Source of the DNA: JAFDXJ01 sp039811225
GTDB lineage: Bacteria > Bacteroidota > Bacteroidia > Chitinophagales > Chitinophagaceae
Direction of reading: 5' to 3'
Length of the DNA: 64,000 nucleotides
Assembly (NCBI GenBank): GCA_039811225.1
Contig: JBDHYG010000008.1
Coordinates: 1-64,000 of the forward strand
The notes beneath the pieces are model-generated. The model had not been told where the DNA came from. It saw only the letters and a program-made list of their open reading frames with translations, and ran no database searches. The position numbers and the translations under genes were made by a program. Shown one piece after another: positions 8,460 to 17,429 of the stretch (position 1 is its first letter; each line of letters starts with the position of its first letter).

Positions 8460-9464
8460 ATGAAATTCGGCATCATAGGTAGCGGGAGCTGGGCAACAGC
8501 ATTGGCAAAGATCCTGACGGACGGAAAAAATAAAATCAATTGGTGGATTCGCAATACAGATACGATTTCTTATTTCCTGGAAAGAAGCCATAACCCCCAT
8601 TACCTGAGCAAAGCCTATTTTGATAAAAAATATTGTGTACTCAGTGATAGCCTGGATTTTGTAATTGCCAGCTCCGATGCCCTGGTTATTGCTGTACCTT
8701 CTGCGTATATCCAGGATGCTTTCAGTGAATTACATACCGATGTGTTTAAGGGCAAGAAAATTATTTCTGCCGTGAAAGGCTTACTACCCGGAAAGAATCA
8801 ATTGCTCAATGATTATTTAGCGGACGGCTATGCATTTCCCCTGCAGGATTATTTTGCATTACTCGGCCCCTGCCATGCAGAAGAAGTTTCTTCAGAAAAA
8901 CTTTCTTATCTCACCTTTTCCGGAATTGATAAAAAAACGGCCACTGCTATTTCCAAACATTTTCAAACGGCTTATACCAATACCATTATCAATGAAGATA
9001 TCCGGGGCGTGCAAATGGCAGCGGTGCTAAAAAATATTTATGCCCTGGGAGCCGGTATTGCCCATGGCCTGGATTATGGTGATAATTTTTTAAGTGTGTA
9101 TATAGCCAATAGTGCGAATGAAATGGTTCGTTTCCTGCGGAAATCAAAAATTGAATTGCATACCACTGAAGATATTATCAATTATGCTGCTTCTGTTTAC
9201 CTGGGCGATTTATTGGTAACCTGTTACTCTTTGTATAGCCGCAACCGTACTTTCGGAAATATGATCGGGAAAGGCTATTCCGTTAAATCCGCACAACTGG
9301 AATTGAATATGGTAGCCGAAGGGTATAATGCCAGCCGTTGTGTTTATGACAGGAACCAGGAAGTGCAGGCAGAAATCCCCATTGCAGATAATATCTATAA
9401 AATCCTGTGGCAACAATTACCGGCAAGGGAAGGGTTTAAACGGATCGAGGCAACACTCGTTTAA
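8460..9464 (+). CDS. gpsA: NAD(P)H-dependent glycerol-3-phosphate dehydrogenase
   Basis: A 334-aa enzyme that reduces dihydroxyacetone phosphate to sn-glycerol 3-phosphate, the backbone for phospholipids. It begins with the Rossmann motif GIIGSGSWATALA (4-16). It contains SAVKGL (conserved Lys106), GPCHAEE (136-142) and AAVLKNIYALGAGI with the catalytic lysine (Lys191), and near the C terminus SRNRTFG, matching the family's NxxFG segment. Length is normal. The stop codon shares the bases TTAA with the stop of the convergent hemW gene. Confidence 0.95.
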   Translation: MKFGIIGSGSWATALAKILTDGKNKINWWIRNTDTISYFLERSHNPHYLSKAYFDKKYCVLSDSLDFVIASSDALVIAVPSAYIQDAFSELHTDVFKGKKIISAVKGLLPGKNQLLNDYLADGYAFPLQDYFALLGPCHAEEVSSEKLSYLTFSGIDKKTATAISKHFQTAYTNTIINEDIRGVQMAAVLKNIYALGAGIAHGLDYGDNFLSVYIANSANEMVRFLRKSKIELHTTEDIINYAASVYLGDLLVTCYSLYSRNRTFGNMIGKGYSVKSAQLELNMVAEGYNASRCVYDRNQEVQAEIPIADNIYKILWQQLPAREGFKRIEATLV

Positions 9465-10600
9465 GAAGATTTTTCTTCCAGCCGGAAAAGGTCAGCGGCA
9501 ATACCATCAGCAAAAAATTTACCCTTATTGGTGAGGATAAAATAATTGTTTACCCGTTTCATTTTTTTAGCAACAAGCCATTTTTCTGCATCCTGCAAAA
9601 TAGCTTGTTGAATAGCTGGTGTAGACAGGCTTTGTAACTTTTCAATTGAAATACCTTTTTCCGTGCGCAGGCTGGTCATGATATATTCATTGAGCCGTTG
9701 AATGGGTGTAAGCATTTCTATTTCATAGCAGGGTTGATTTTCTTTTCTTGCTTTGATGAATAAAGCATTATTGGAAATATTCCATTGCCTGCTTATGCCG
9801 TTATACGAATGCGCCGAAGGGCCGAGGCCCAGGTACTTTTTATTTTCCCAATAACTACAATTGTGTTTGCTGTAAAAACCTTTTTTGGCAAAATTGGAAA
9901 TTTCATAATGCCTGTACCCGGCTGCTTTCATTTTTTTTAGCAGGAGGTGAAAATGTCGCTGCTGGTTGGCGGTATCTACATCTTCTTTTTTATGTTGCCG
10001 GATCATCCGGTGGAGCGCTGTTTTTTCTTCCACCGTTAAAGCATAACAGGAAATATGCGGAATGCCCAATGCATATGCCTGGTCCAGGTTTTCCATCCAT
10101 TGTGCTTCTTCCATTCCGGGAATACCATAAATGAGATCAATGGAAAAATTTGTATAACCCGTTTCAATTACCCATTGAAGGGCTTGCCGGGCATTTGCAG
10201 CAGTATGTGACCGGTTCATCCATACTAAATGACTGTCGAAAAAAGATTGTACGCCAATACTGAGCCGGTTGATACCTAGTTTTTTCCACTGTGTAAGATT
10301 GTCCGGGTGAATATCATCCGGGTTGGCTTCAAGGGTTATTTCGGCTTCCCGGCTAATATCAAAATGCGCATATAGGGTTTGCAAAATTTGTTGCAAAGCT
10401 GCTGTACCCACTAATGATGGGGTGCCACCACCAAAATAAATTGTTTCTATTTTTTCCCGGATATAGGTTTTGCGTGTTATGGCTTCTTCACAAATTACCG
10501 GTATCATTTCAGGCATGGATTTTTGTGAAGTTGAAAACGCAAAATTGCAATAATAGCAGGCTTGTTTGCAATAAGGGATATGAATATAAATGCCTGCCAT
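9461..10600 (-). CDS. hemW: HemW-type radical SAM protein (heme chaperone; formerly HemN-like)
   Basis: A 379-aa radical SAM protein. The N terminus has CKQACYYC, giving the cluster cysteines C11, C15 and C18 of CxxxCxxC, followed by GGGTPS (57-62), the glycine-rich SAM-binding segment. The C-terminal HemN domain contains the SKHNCSYWENKKYLGLGPSAHSY-type region (conserved core GLGPSAHS). It lacks the longer N-terminal region of true coproporphyrinogen dehydrogenase HemN, so HemW, which handles heme delivery, is the better call. Its 3' end overlaps gpsA by four bases; its 5' end diverges from the BamA-like gene 34 bases away. Confidence 0.9.
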   Translation of the reverse strand: MAGIYIHIPYCKQACYYCNFAFSTSQKSMPEMIPVICEEAITRKTYIREKIETIYFGGGTPSLVGTAALQQILQTLYAHFDISREAEITLEANPDDIHPDNLTQWKKLGINRLSIGVQSFFDSHLVWMNRSHTAANARQALQWVIETGYTNFSIDLIYGIPGMEEAQWMENLDQAYALGIPHISCYALTVEEKTALHRMIRQHKKEDVDTANQQRHFHLLLKKMKAAGYRHYEISNFAKKGFYSKHNCSYWENKKYLGLGPSAHSYNGISRQWNISNNALFIKARKENQPCYEIEMLTPIQRLNEYIMTSLRTEKGISIEKLQSLSTPAIQQAILQDAEKWLVAKKMKRVNNYFILTNKGKFFADGIAADLFRLEEKSS

Positions 10601-10634
10601 GTAAAGAGACTTTTGTAAAATTGTATTTTAAAGA

Positions 10635-12428
10635 ATGACAAAATTAATTCAATACAATAAAGCAATGGCCATCCTGGTTTGCCTGCTTTGTTGGCAAATT
10701 GGATTTTGTCAAAATAACTCAATGCGGCTTCGGATCATCCCGGTGGATGGAAGCGCCAGGATGTATAGCCAACAATTCAAAGACACCGTTTTTACTGATC
10801 GGCCGGCTGTATTAGAATATATTGCCCGATTACCCAAATTGTTGCAGGCACAGGGTTTCATCACTTCATCTATGGATACATTTTACCAGGCGGGTACTAT
10901 TTTTTATGTAAAACTTTTTTTAGGGGAAAAATATAGCTGGGATGCTATTCGAGCGAATGAGGCAGACTGGCCGCTTCTGAACCTGGCAGGGATTTATCAA
11001 AATACGCTGAATAAAAAACCCGTGGAACCGGGTATGGTGGAAAAAGTGTACAATCAATTACTGGATTATTTTGAAAATAATGGTTATCCATTTGCCCGCG
11101 TTGCCCTTGATAGTATTTCGATCCGGGATGGAGCAATCTCGGGAAAACTGGAAATTCGTCCCGGGCAATTATATTACCTGGATACCATTCTTGTGAATGG
11201 GCAGGCAAAAATATCTCCGGCTTTCTTATGGAATTTTTTAAATCTCCGGCCACATACAGTTTATAATAAATCAGCACTGGACAATTTGAATAAACGCCTG
11301 TCGGAATTACCGTATATTACACAAACCCAACCCTGGGAAATTAACATGCTGAATACCGGCGCTTCCTTGAGATTATTCCTGGAAAACAGGAAAAGCAACC
11401 AGGTAGATGTGCTGTTGGGCTTATTACCTTCCAATGGCCAGGTTGGTGGGAAACTATTACTTACCGGGGAAGCAAATTTGGATATCCGCAATCCCTTTGG
11501 TTATGGAGAAGCGTTATCACTCAACTGGCAACAATTGCAGAATAAATCACCCCGGCTAAATATTTCCTTCCAGCGGCCTTACATTTTTCATTCCCCATTT
11601 GGTATCAGTACCGGTTTCCAGTTATACAAAAAAGATTCTTCTTACCTAAACCTGCAGGCGCAGGTGGGTGTTCAATATTTACTGTCTGCAAGACAGTCGG
11701 GAACGGTGTTTGTGAAATTTGCCCGAACAAATTTATTGGAAGTGGATACACAATTTGTAAAGACTACTCATCATTTACCGGATGTAATAGACCTGGGCAG
11801 TCTCAGCCTGGTGTTGCAATATGAATTCAATAATACGGATTACCGCTTTAATCCACGCCGGGGCAATGATGTACAAATACAAGCAGGTTTTGGAAATAAG
11901 AATATCCGAAAGAACAATACCATCCTGCAATTAAAAGATACCGCTTTCAATTATGAAAGCCTCTACGATACCATTCAGTTGAAGAGTTACCAGCTGACAA
12001 CTAAGATTACCGCGTCACATTATTTTCCGCTGGGAAAGCAATCAACATTCAAGACAACCCTGTATGCCGGGTATTTTCATTCCCCGGATTATTTTTTAAA
12101 TGAACTGTTTCAAATCGGTGGCTACCAGGTCATGCGTGGCTTTGATGAAGAAAGTATTTATTGCAACCGGTATGCCGTGGGGAGTTTTGAGTTTCGTTAC
12201 CTGTTAGGACAAAATTCATATCTCTTTGGGTTTACAGATTTAGGTGTAGCCCACTTTGAAAATGCACTGAGTCATTATACACATACCTACCTGGGGGCCG
12301 GGGCCGGGATGGCGTTTGAGACCAATGCGGGGATTTTCAATATTTCTTATGCTATTGGAAAAAGAGATGATGTCAGGTTCGATTTCCGGCAATCAAAAAT
12401 ACATCTTGGATTTATCAGCTTATTTTAA
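10635..12428 (+). CDS. BamA/TamA-like outer membrane protein (Omp85 superfamily)
   Basis: A 597-aa protein with an N-terminal signal segment (hydrophobic at about 11-25, ending GFCQ), POTRA-like modules (about 95-250, for example the region starting YYLDTILVNGQ), and a C-terminal barrel of about 16 amphipathic strands. Conserved Omp85 features are GFDEES preceded by GGYQVMR (the plug-loop-type segment) and the glycine-rich closing strands GAGAGMAFET and FNISYAIGK. Two POTRA-like repeats rather than five suggest a TamA-like or other accessory assembly protein, not the main BamA. It is in the outer membrane. ATG at 10635 is used; ATG at 10665 would place the signal peptide directly at the start. 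Confidence 0.85.
   Translation: MTKLIQYNKAMAILVCLLCWQIGFCQNNSMRLRIIPVDGSARMYSQQFKDTVFTDRPAVLEYIARLPKLLQAQGFITSSMDTFYQAGTIFYVKLFLGEKYSWDAIRANEADWPLLNLAGIYQNTLNKKPVEPGMVEKVYNQLLDYFENNGYPFARVALDSISIRDGAISGKLEIRPGQLYYLDTILVNGQAKISPAFLWNFLNLRPHTVYNKSALDNLNKRLSELPYITQTQPWEINMLNTGASLRLFLENRKSNQVDVLLGLLPSNGQVGGKLLLTGEANLDIRNPFGYGEALSLNWQQLQNKSPRLNISFQRPYIFHSPFGISTGFQLYKKDSSYLNLQAQVGVQYLLSARQSGTVFVKFARTNLLEVDTQFVKTTHHLPDVIDLGSLSLVLQYEFNNTDYRFNPRRGNDVQIQAGFGNKNIRKNNTILQLKDTAFNYESLYDTIQLKSYQLTTKITASHYFPLGKQSTFKTTLYAGYFHSPDYFLNELFQIGGYQVMRGFDEESIYCNRYAVGSFEFRYLLGQNSYLFGFTDLGVAHFENALSHYTHTYLGAGAGMAFETNAGIFNISYAIGKRDDVRFDFRQSKIHLGFISLF
10639..10646 (-). promoter_or_regulatory. Possible hemW -7 element (TAATTTTG on the minus strand)
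   Basis: On the minus strand TAATTTTG fits TAnnTTTG and lies 39 bases upstream of the hemW ATG, inside the start of the divergent barrel gene. No -33 TTG is found at 19-21 bases, so confidence is low. Confidence 0.3.
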
Positions 12429-12448
12429 CAGAAATAGATTGTGCGTAT

Positions 12449-12456
12449 TATTTTTG
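12449..12456 (+). promoter_or_regulatory. Probable -7 element (TATTTTTG) for the DUF4271 gene
   Basis: TATTTTTG fits TAnnTTTG and lies 17 bases before the TTG start at 12474. Transcription would start near 12461, leaving too little leader for the TTG at 12462, so the 12474 start is favoured. Confidence 0.45.
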
Positions 12457-12473
12457 CGTGATTGTCCGCCTGC

Positions 12474-13583
12474 TTGAAGATTTACCTGGCCATATTATTT
12501 TTCCTGGTTTGTGGAAACACCTATGCGCAAACAGATACTGCCCTGCAGCGCATGATTGATGCCGCAAAAGTTTCCCAACAAAAAAAAGATACTGCACCCC
12601 GAAAGGCACCGGCTTTGAATAAAAACAAAGATTCCGGGCGTAAAAAAAATGATACAATTTTCCTGCACGATACAGCTGCCCGAAAAGCTATCGTTCCTGT
12701 AAGGACCGATTCTACCCAATTGCTGCTGCCTGATTCATTGCTTCAAATGCAGGCCGACTCAACCAGGCAAATTCGACAACCAGGAATAACATTAAAAGAT
12801 ACAGGCGCATCGGCTTCCATACCCTGGTTAAAAGATACGGCTTTTGCCCGGTTATTGCATTTACCCGGATTGGTTCAGGCATCACAATTGACGGTACATG
12901 AAGGTACCAGGCGGGCAGCGCCTTCCAGGGATTATCTCTTTTACTTTTTCATAGGTTTATTCCTATACCTCGGTATTGTAAAACAGGCTTTCCCCGGATA
13001 TTTGCAAAACCTGTTCAGGATTTTATTTCAGCGGATGCAACGGTATAAACAGTCACGGGAAATGATGACCCAGTACGCAGTACCATCATTGTTATTAAAT
13101 ATTTTCTTTTTTATCCTGGCGGGCTTCTTTATTACGATTCAACTCGAACATGTCCCTGTATTTCATTTTGACTTCACTCAAAAAATTGTTGCGGCTATAG
13201 CTGCAGTAGCAGCTTTATATGCATTGAAAGCAATTGTCATTTCCCTGGCCGGCCATATTTTTCATGTGCGGGATGCAGCATTGGCCTATGCACAAATTGT
13301 CTTTCACACTAATAAAGTAGCTGCTATTCTTTCGCTCCCCCTGATTCTTATTTACGTGTATACGCCGGGCGAAAGCCAAATGAAAGTAGTTTCTTTTATT
13401 TATGCGCTGGTTTTTTTATTATGGTTGTACCGGTATATAATTGCTTTTATTGATGTTTCAGGGCGTTGGCGGGTAAATGCCATTTATTTTTTTGTTTACC
13501 TTTGCCTGACTGAAATAATCCCATCGCTGATTATTTACAATGTGTTTTTAAATATAGTGTCAAAATATACCATAAGCGGATAA
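12474..13583 (+). CDS. DUF4271 membrane protein
   Basis: A protein of about 369 aa with a signal peptide or signal anchor (LKIYLAILFFLVCGNTYAQ), a low-complexity, lysine/aspartate/threonine-rich periplasmic stretch (about 20-150), and a C-terminal half with five to six membrane helices. That half starts YFFIGLFLYLGIVKQAFPG and has the character of DUF4271, a Bacteroidota family of unknown function. It lies directly upstream of hemD in the same direction with a 45-base gap, an arrangement I associate with this family in Bacteroidota. The start is a TTG at 12474 because it opens the signal peptide; a TTG at 12462 adds four residues. No function is claimed. Confidence 0.8.
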   Translation: MKIYLAILFFLVCGNTYAQTDTALQRMIDAAKVSQQKKDTAPRKAPALNKNKDSGRKKNDTIFLHDTAARKAIVPVRTDSTQLLLPDSLLQMQADSTRQIRQPGITLKDTGASASIPWLKDTAFARLLHLPGLVQASQLTVHEGTRRAAPSRDYLFYFFIGLFLYLGIVKQAFPGYLQNLFRILFQRMQRYKQSREMMTQYAVPSLLLNIFFFILAGFFITIQLEHVPVFHFDFTQKIVAAIAAVAALYALKAIVISLAGHIFHVRDAALAYAQIVFHTNKVAAILSLPLILIYVYTPGESQMKVVSFIYALVFLLWLYRYIIAFIDVSGRWRVNAIYFFVYLCLTEIIPSLIIYNVFLNIVSKYTISG

Positions 13584-13628
13584 GTTCATTATACGATAAA
13601 CGGATTCAAAAATTTGGTTGAAAACTTT

Positions 13629-14381
13629 ATGAAAATACTCATCGCACAGGCAAGACCGGACATGGAAAAATCTCCTTATAATGAACTTGTACGGAAATAT
13701 AATGTGGAATTGACCTTCTTTCCGTTTATCCGCCTGGAACCAATGGAGATACGGGATATCCGCAAACAAAAAATTGATTTCTCCATTTTCACGGCAATCA
13801 TCTTTACCAGTCGCAATGCTATTGATCATTTCTTTCATGGTTGTGAAGAAATGAAAATTACGGTACCGCCGGAAACCAGGTATTATTGTATCACGGAATC
13901 CATTGCCTTATACCTACAGAAATTTATTACGTATCGGAAACGCCGGATCTCTTATGGACTGGATGGGACCAATCAAAGTTTGTTTGATGCTATTCTCCGG
14001 AATAAAGAAAAAGAAAACTTTTTATATGTATGTAGTGAAGACCAACAGGACAATGAAATTGTGAACTGGCTACGGAATAATGAATACACATTTCAGTTGG
14101 CATTTATGTATCGTTCAGTCAGCAATGACCTGCATGAAGTACTCGATAATAAAAAGTATGATGTGATTTGCCTCTTTACCCCAAGTGGTGTCAAAAGCTT
14201 GTTGGAAAATTTTCCCAACTTTCGCAAAAATGGCTCATTGATTGCAGCTTTTGGAAATAATACGATGAAAGCAATTGAATCGGCCGGTCTTGAAGTCACG
14301 ATCAAAGCACCGGTGCCTATGGCGCCTAGTATGGTGTCTGCACTTGATCTCTTTTTTGCCTCGAAATTGAAAAAAGTTTAG
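13629..14381 (+). CDS. hemD: Uroporphyrinogen-III synthase
   Basis: A 250-aa protein of the HemD fold (two Rossmann-like domains). Visible features are the opening KILIAQARP, FTAIIFTSRNAIDHF (the TS-N-V/A motif where the first domain meets the linker), YCITESIALYL, and in the second half CLFTPSGVKSLLENFP and IAAFGNNTMKAIESAG, matching the family's SP/SGV and IG..T..A motifs. It cyclises hydroxymethylbilane to uroporphyrinogen III in the cytoplasm. The family diverges strongly in sequence, so the call rests on these motifs plus the DUF4271 neighbour. An upstream TTG at 13614 adds five residues; ATG 13629 is preferred. Its TAG stop overlaps the stop of the convergent methyltransferase. Confidence 0.85.
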   Translation: MKILIAQARPDMEKSPYNELVRKYNVELTFFPFIRLEPMEIRDIRKQKIDFSIFTAIIFTSRNAIDHFFHGCEEMKITVPPETRYYCITESIALYLQKFITYRKRRISYGLDGTNQSLFDAILRNKEKENFLYVCSEDQQDNEIVNWLRNNEYTFQLAFMYRSVSNDLHEVLDNKKYDVICLFTPSGVKSLLENFPNFRKNGSLIAAFGNNTMKAIESAGLEVTIKAPVPMAPSMVSALDLFFASKLKKV

Positions 14382-15163
14382 GCCAGGAAGGGTTGTACTT
14401 TTATCCTTCTTTCCGGATGTACAAATAAAATATCGGAAGAACTGATTGTTGCCAGGTCCAGGCTTTGACAGGCAATCAATTTTTTATCCTTTAAATGAAA
14501 GGCTTCAAAGCCCAAAGAGTCAAACAGGGAAAGCATTACGGGTAACTGCTCACCCCAGGTCTCCAATTGTACCAGGGGTTTATGCCTCGCCAGGATTTCT
14601 TTTAGTTCCGGCATTACCACTGTTTCATAACCTTCTATATCACATTTTATATAATCGATTTTTTGTAAGTTAGAAAACACATCACCTGCTTTTCGCATTT
14701 CGCTTTCAAAAAGTAATTGTCCCTCGGCTGTTTTATCTTCAGATAAAACAGTTACGGTTCCATGCCGCAGGTATTGAATATGTCTCAACATGGGAGGCAT
14801 TCCAAGGTTGACTTTTTTTTCATTATGGTCTCCTAAGGCAAATGATAAAATAAAAACATTGGGTTTCTTTCGAATTTTCTTTTCAAGCAATTCCCGGTAT
14901 GGTTTTACCGGCTCCACACAATATAACGCACCCCGGCTATTGATAAGCCTGCTGAATGTAATACTGAAATAGCCCAGGTTGGCACCGATATCAATGATGG
15001 TATCATCGGGCTGAATCAGTTTTTTTACAAAATAATGCCAACGGTATTTTTCATTCCATTTGAGCAAACCCGACCGGTAGCCCACGATAAAGCCCCGTTG
15101 AATAAGTTGTAAATACTGGTGTAATCCTAGTATTTTATATAATATAGACTTTATTTTGTCCAT
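14378..15163 (-). CDS. FkbM-family methyltransferase
   Basis: A 261-aa SAM-dependent methyltransferase. Motif I is DTIIDIGANLGYFS (about 53-66). The acidic end of the next strand is LYCVEPVKPY, and the FkbM hallmark IDYIKCDIEGYE follows (about 165-176). The N terminus (about 1-45) is basic and amphipathic. FkbM proteins usually O-methylate sugars in surface polysaccharide or natural products. No biosynthetic cluster surrounds it, so the substrate is unknown. A second, only distantly similar FkbM gene lies at 38048-38956. Confidence 0.85.
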   Translation of the reverse strand: MDKIKSILYKILGLHQYLQLIQRGFIVGYRSGLLKWNEKYRWHYFVKKLIQPDDTIIDIGANLGYFSITFSRLINSRGALYCVEPVKPYRELLEKKIRKKPNVFILSFALGDHNEKKVNLGMPPMLRHIQYLRHGTVTVLSEDKTAEGQLLFESEMRKAGDVFSNLQKIDYIKCDIEGYETVVMPELKEILARHKPLVQLETWGEQLPVMLSLFDSLGFEAFHLKDKKLIACQSLDLATISSSDILFVHPERRIKVQPFLA

Positions 15164-15246
15164 TAATCAAAGTAATTTCCGGCAATCGACGCAAAGGTGT
15201 AAAATTCAGGTCAACTTTGCATGAAAATTCATACCCATAAAAAAAT

Positions 15247-17292
15247 ATGTCAATTCATAAACATACAAATAAACTGGTAAATGAAACCAGCCCGTATTTA
15301 TTGCAACATGCGTATAATCCCGTAGATTGGTATCCCTGGGGTGATGAAGCCTGGCAAAAAGCAAAATCGGAAGATAAACCGGTACTGGTAAGTATTGGCT
15401 ATGCAGCCTGTCATTGGTGCCATGTGATGGAAAGGGAAAGTTTTGAAGATGAAGAGACAGCCAAACTAATGAATGAAAATTTTATCAACATAAAAATTGA
15501 CCGGGAAGAAAGGCCCGACCTGGACAATATTTACATGGAAGCACTCCAGGTAATGGCCGGGCAAGGTGGCTGGCCCCTTCATATTTTCCTGACCCCGGAG
15601 AAAAAACCTTTTTTCGGAGGGACCTATTTCCCCCCAAAAAGATTGCATAATCGCATGAGCTGGCAGGAAATATTGATTGCCATACGGAATGCCTATTATG
15701 CCAACAAAGAAGGCTTGTTGGAGGAAGCCGAAAAAATTACTACCTATCTTCAACAAATCAATACAGTAAACAGTGAAACGGAAACGGTGTCGTTGTTTAC
15801 AAAGCAACATCTTCAAGAGATAACTGAAAAACTGCTGGAACAGGCAGATAAAACAGCCGGAGGTTTTGGAAAGGCGCCAAAATTTCCCCAAACATTTTCC
15901 CTGCTTTATCTACTCCGGTATGCTTTTTTTGAAAAAGATACAGCTGCCCGGGATCAGGTATTGTTATCGCTCGATAAAATGATGCGGGGTGGTATATATG
16001 ATCAAATTGGCGGGGGCTTTTCCCGGTATAGTACGGATGCATATTGGTTGGCGCCACATTTTGAAAAAATGCTGTATGATAACGCCTTATTGTTGCTGGT
16101 ATATACCGAAGCCTATCAATTCACAAATGATAAAAGGTATAAAGAGTTGATCATAGAAACGATTACTTTTTTAGAGCGGGAAATGAAACATCCAAATGGG
16201 GGCTACTTCAGTGCCCTGGATGCAGACAGTGAAGGGCGGGAAGGAAAATTTTATGTGTGGCAGCAGCCTGCAATTGAAGCAGTACTAAAGGAAGATGCCC
16301 CTCTTTTTTGCGATGTATATGATGTTACGGAAAAAGGAAATTGGGAAAGTGAAAATATTTTATGGTTGCCAGAGACATTCGAAGCAAAGGCGCATAAGCT
16401 GGCTATGGAAACGGAAGTATTGCAACAGAGAATGAAACAATGCAGGGAAAAATTATTTGCCGAAAGAGAAAAAAGAATTAGGCCGGCTACCGATACTAAA
16501 ATACTTACCGGCTGGAATGCATTGCTCATAGCAGCTCTTGCTCGGGCAGGTATGGCACTGCAGGATACACAAATAAAGGAAAGGGCCATAACCAGTATGA
16601 CATATTTAGAAGCAAATGGCAGGGACTTGAAGGGAGAGTGGTTGCATGCAATCGCTTCTCAAACCGGGCAACCCGCTTTTTTAGATGATTTGGCTGCTAT
16701 TATCAAAGCTTATATTGTTTTGCAGGAAATGACCGGCGACTCAGCTTACTTAAAAAAAGCTAAAGAGCTGACCTTGTATGTAATGGAACATTTTAGTGAT
16801 GAACAGGCTTGTTTTTTTTATTTCACATCAGATACTCAGTCGGATGTGTTATACCGAAAAATTGAATTGTATGATGGAGCCACTCCATCCGGCAATGCGA
16901 TGATGGGGGAAAACCTGTATTATCTTTCATTTATTTATGACAATACGAGCTGGCGTGACCGGTCTATTCGTATGCTAACTACCGTAGGGAAGCAGGTAAT
17001 TAAATACCCATTGCATTTTGGTATTTGGGTATTACAGTTACAGGCTATTGTACAAGGCATCCCGGAAATCGTGATTACCGGGCAGGAGGCAAAACGATTA
17101 TTGAATGAAGTGATGGTTTTTTATATCCCATCCAAAATTGTACAGGCGGCATTATCCCCAGAGGAAGGCTACCCAATGTTGAAAGAAAAAATTTTTGATA
17201 AAAAGAATGCTACAATATATTTGTGCCGCAATTATGCTTGTGAAAAACCGGTTTTAACTGCAGCAGAATTATTTTTGTTATTAAAATATTAA
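15247..17292 (+). CDS. DUF255 thioredoxin-domain protein (YyaL/SPATA20 family)
   Basis: A 681-aa protein with an N-terminal thioredoxin-fold DUF255 domain. The opening LVNETSPYLLQHAYNPVDWYPW-type region is typical, and the CxxC-like site is CHWC (55-58) within YAACHWCHVMERESF. The rest (about 190-680) is an alpha/alpha-barrel related to N-acylglucosamine 2-epimerases and cellobiose epimerases, with APHFEKMLYDNA and DADSEGREGKFYVW as conserved stretches. Length matches the family (about 670-690 aa). The biochemical role is not established. Transcribed alone, diverging from the FkbM gene and 137 bases upstream of gldK. Confidence 0.9.
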   Translation: MSIHKHTNKLVNETSPYLLQHAYNPVDWYPWGDEAWQKAKSEDKPVLVSIGYAACHWCHVMERESFEDEETAKLMNENFINIKIDREERPDLDNIYMEALQVMAGQGGWPLHIFLTPEKKPFFGGTYFPPKRLHNRMSWQEILIAIRNAYYANKEGLLEEAEKITTYLQQINTVNSETETVSLFTKQHLQEITEKLLEQADKTAGGFGKAPKFPQTFSLLYLLRYAFFEKDTAARDQVLLSLDKMMRGGIYDQIGGGFSRYSTDAYWLAPHFEKMLYDNALLLLVYTEAYQFTNDKRYKELIIETITFLEREMKHPNGGYFSALDADSEGREGKFYVWQQPAIEAVLKEDAPLFCDVYDVTEKGNWESENILWLPETFEAKAHKLAMETEVLQQRMKQCREKLFAEREKRIRPATDTKILTGWNALLIAALARAGMALQDTQIKERAITSMTYLEANGRDLKGEWLHAIASQTGQPAFLDDLAAIIKAYIVLQEMTGDSAYLKKAKELTLYVMEHFSDEQACFFYFTSDTQSDVLYRKIELYDGATPSGNAMMGENLYYLSFIYDNTSWRDRSIRMLTTVGKQVIKYPLHFGIWVLQLQAIVQGIPEIVITGQEAKRLLNEVMVFYIPSKIVQAALSPEEGYPMLKEKIFDKKNATIYLCRNYACEKPVLTAAELFLLLKY

Positions 17293-17429
17293 ATCTAATA
17301 CAATAACACCTATTCAGTTACGTTTATATCCTTCGAGCTATTTCTGTAAAATCAATTTTTTGCACGTGATATTGAAAAATGACCTGATTTCTGTTAAACA
17401 ACACCCTAATTATCAATTATAAATCAATA

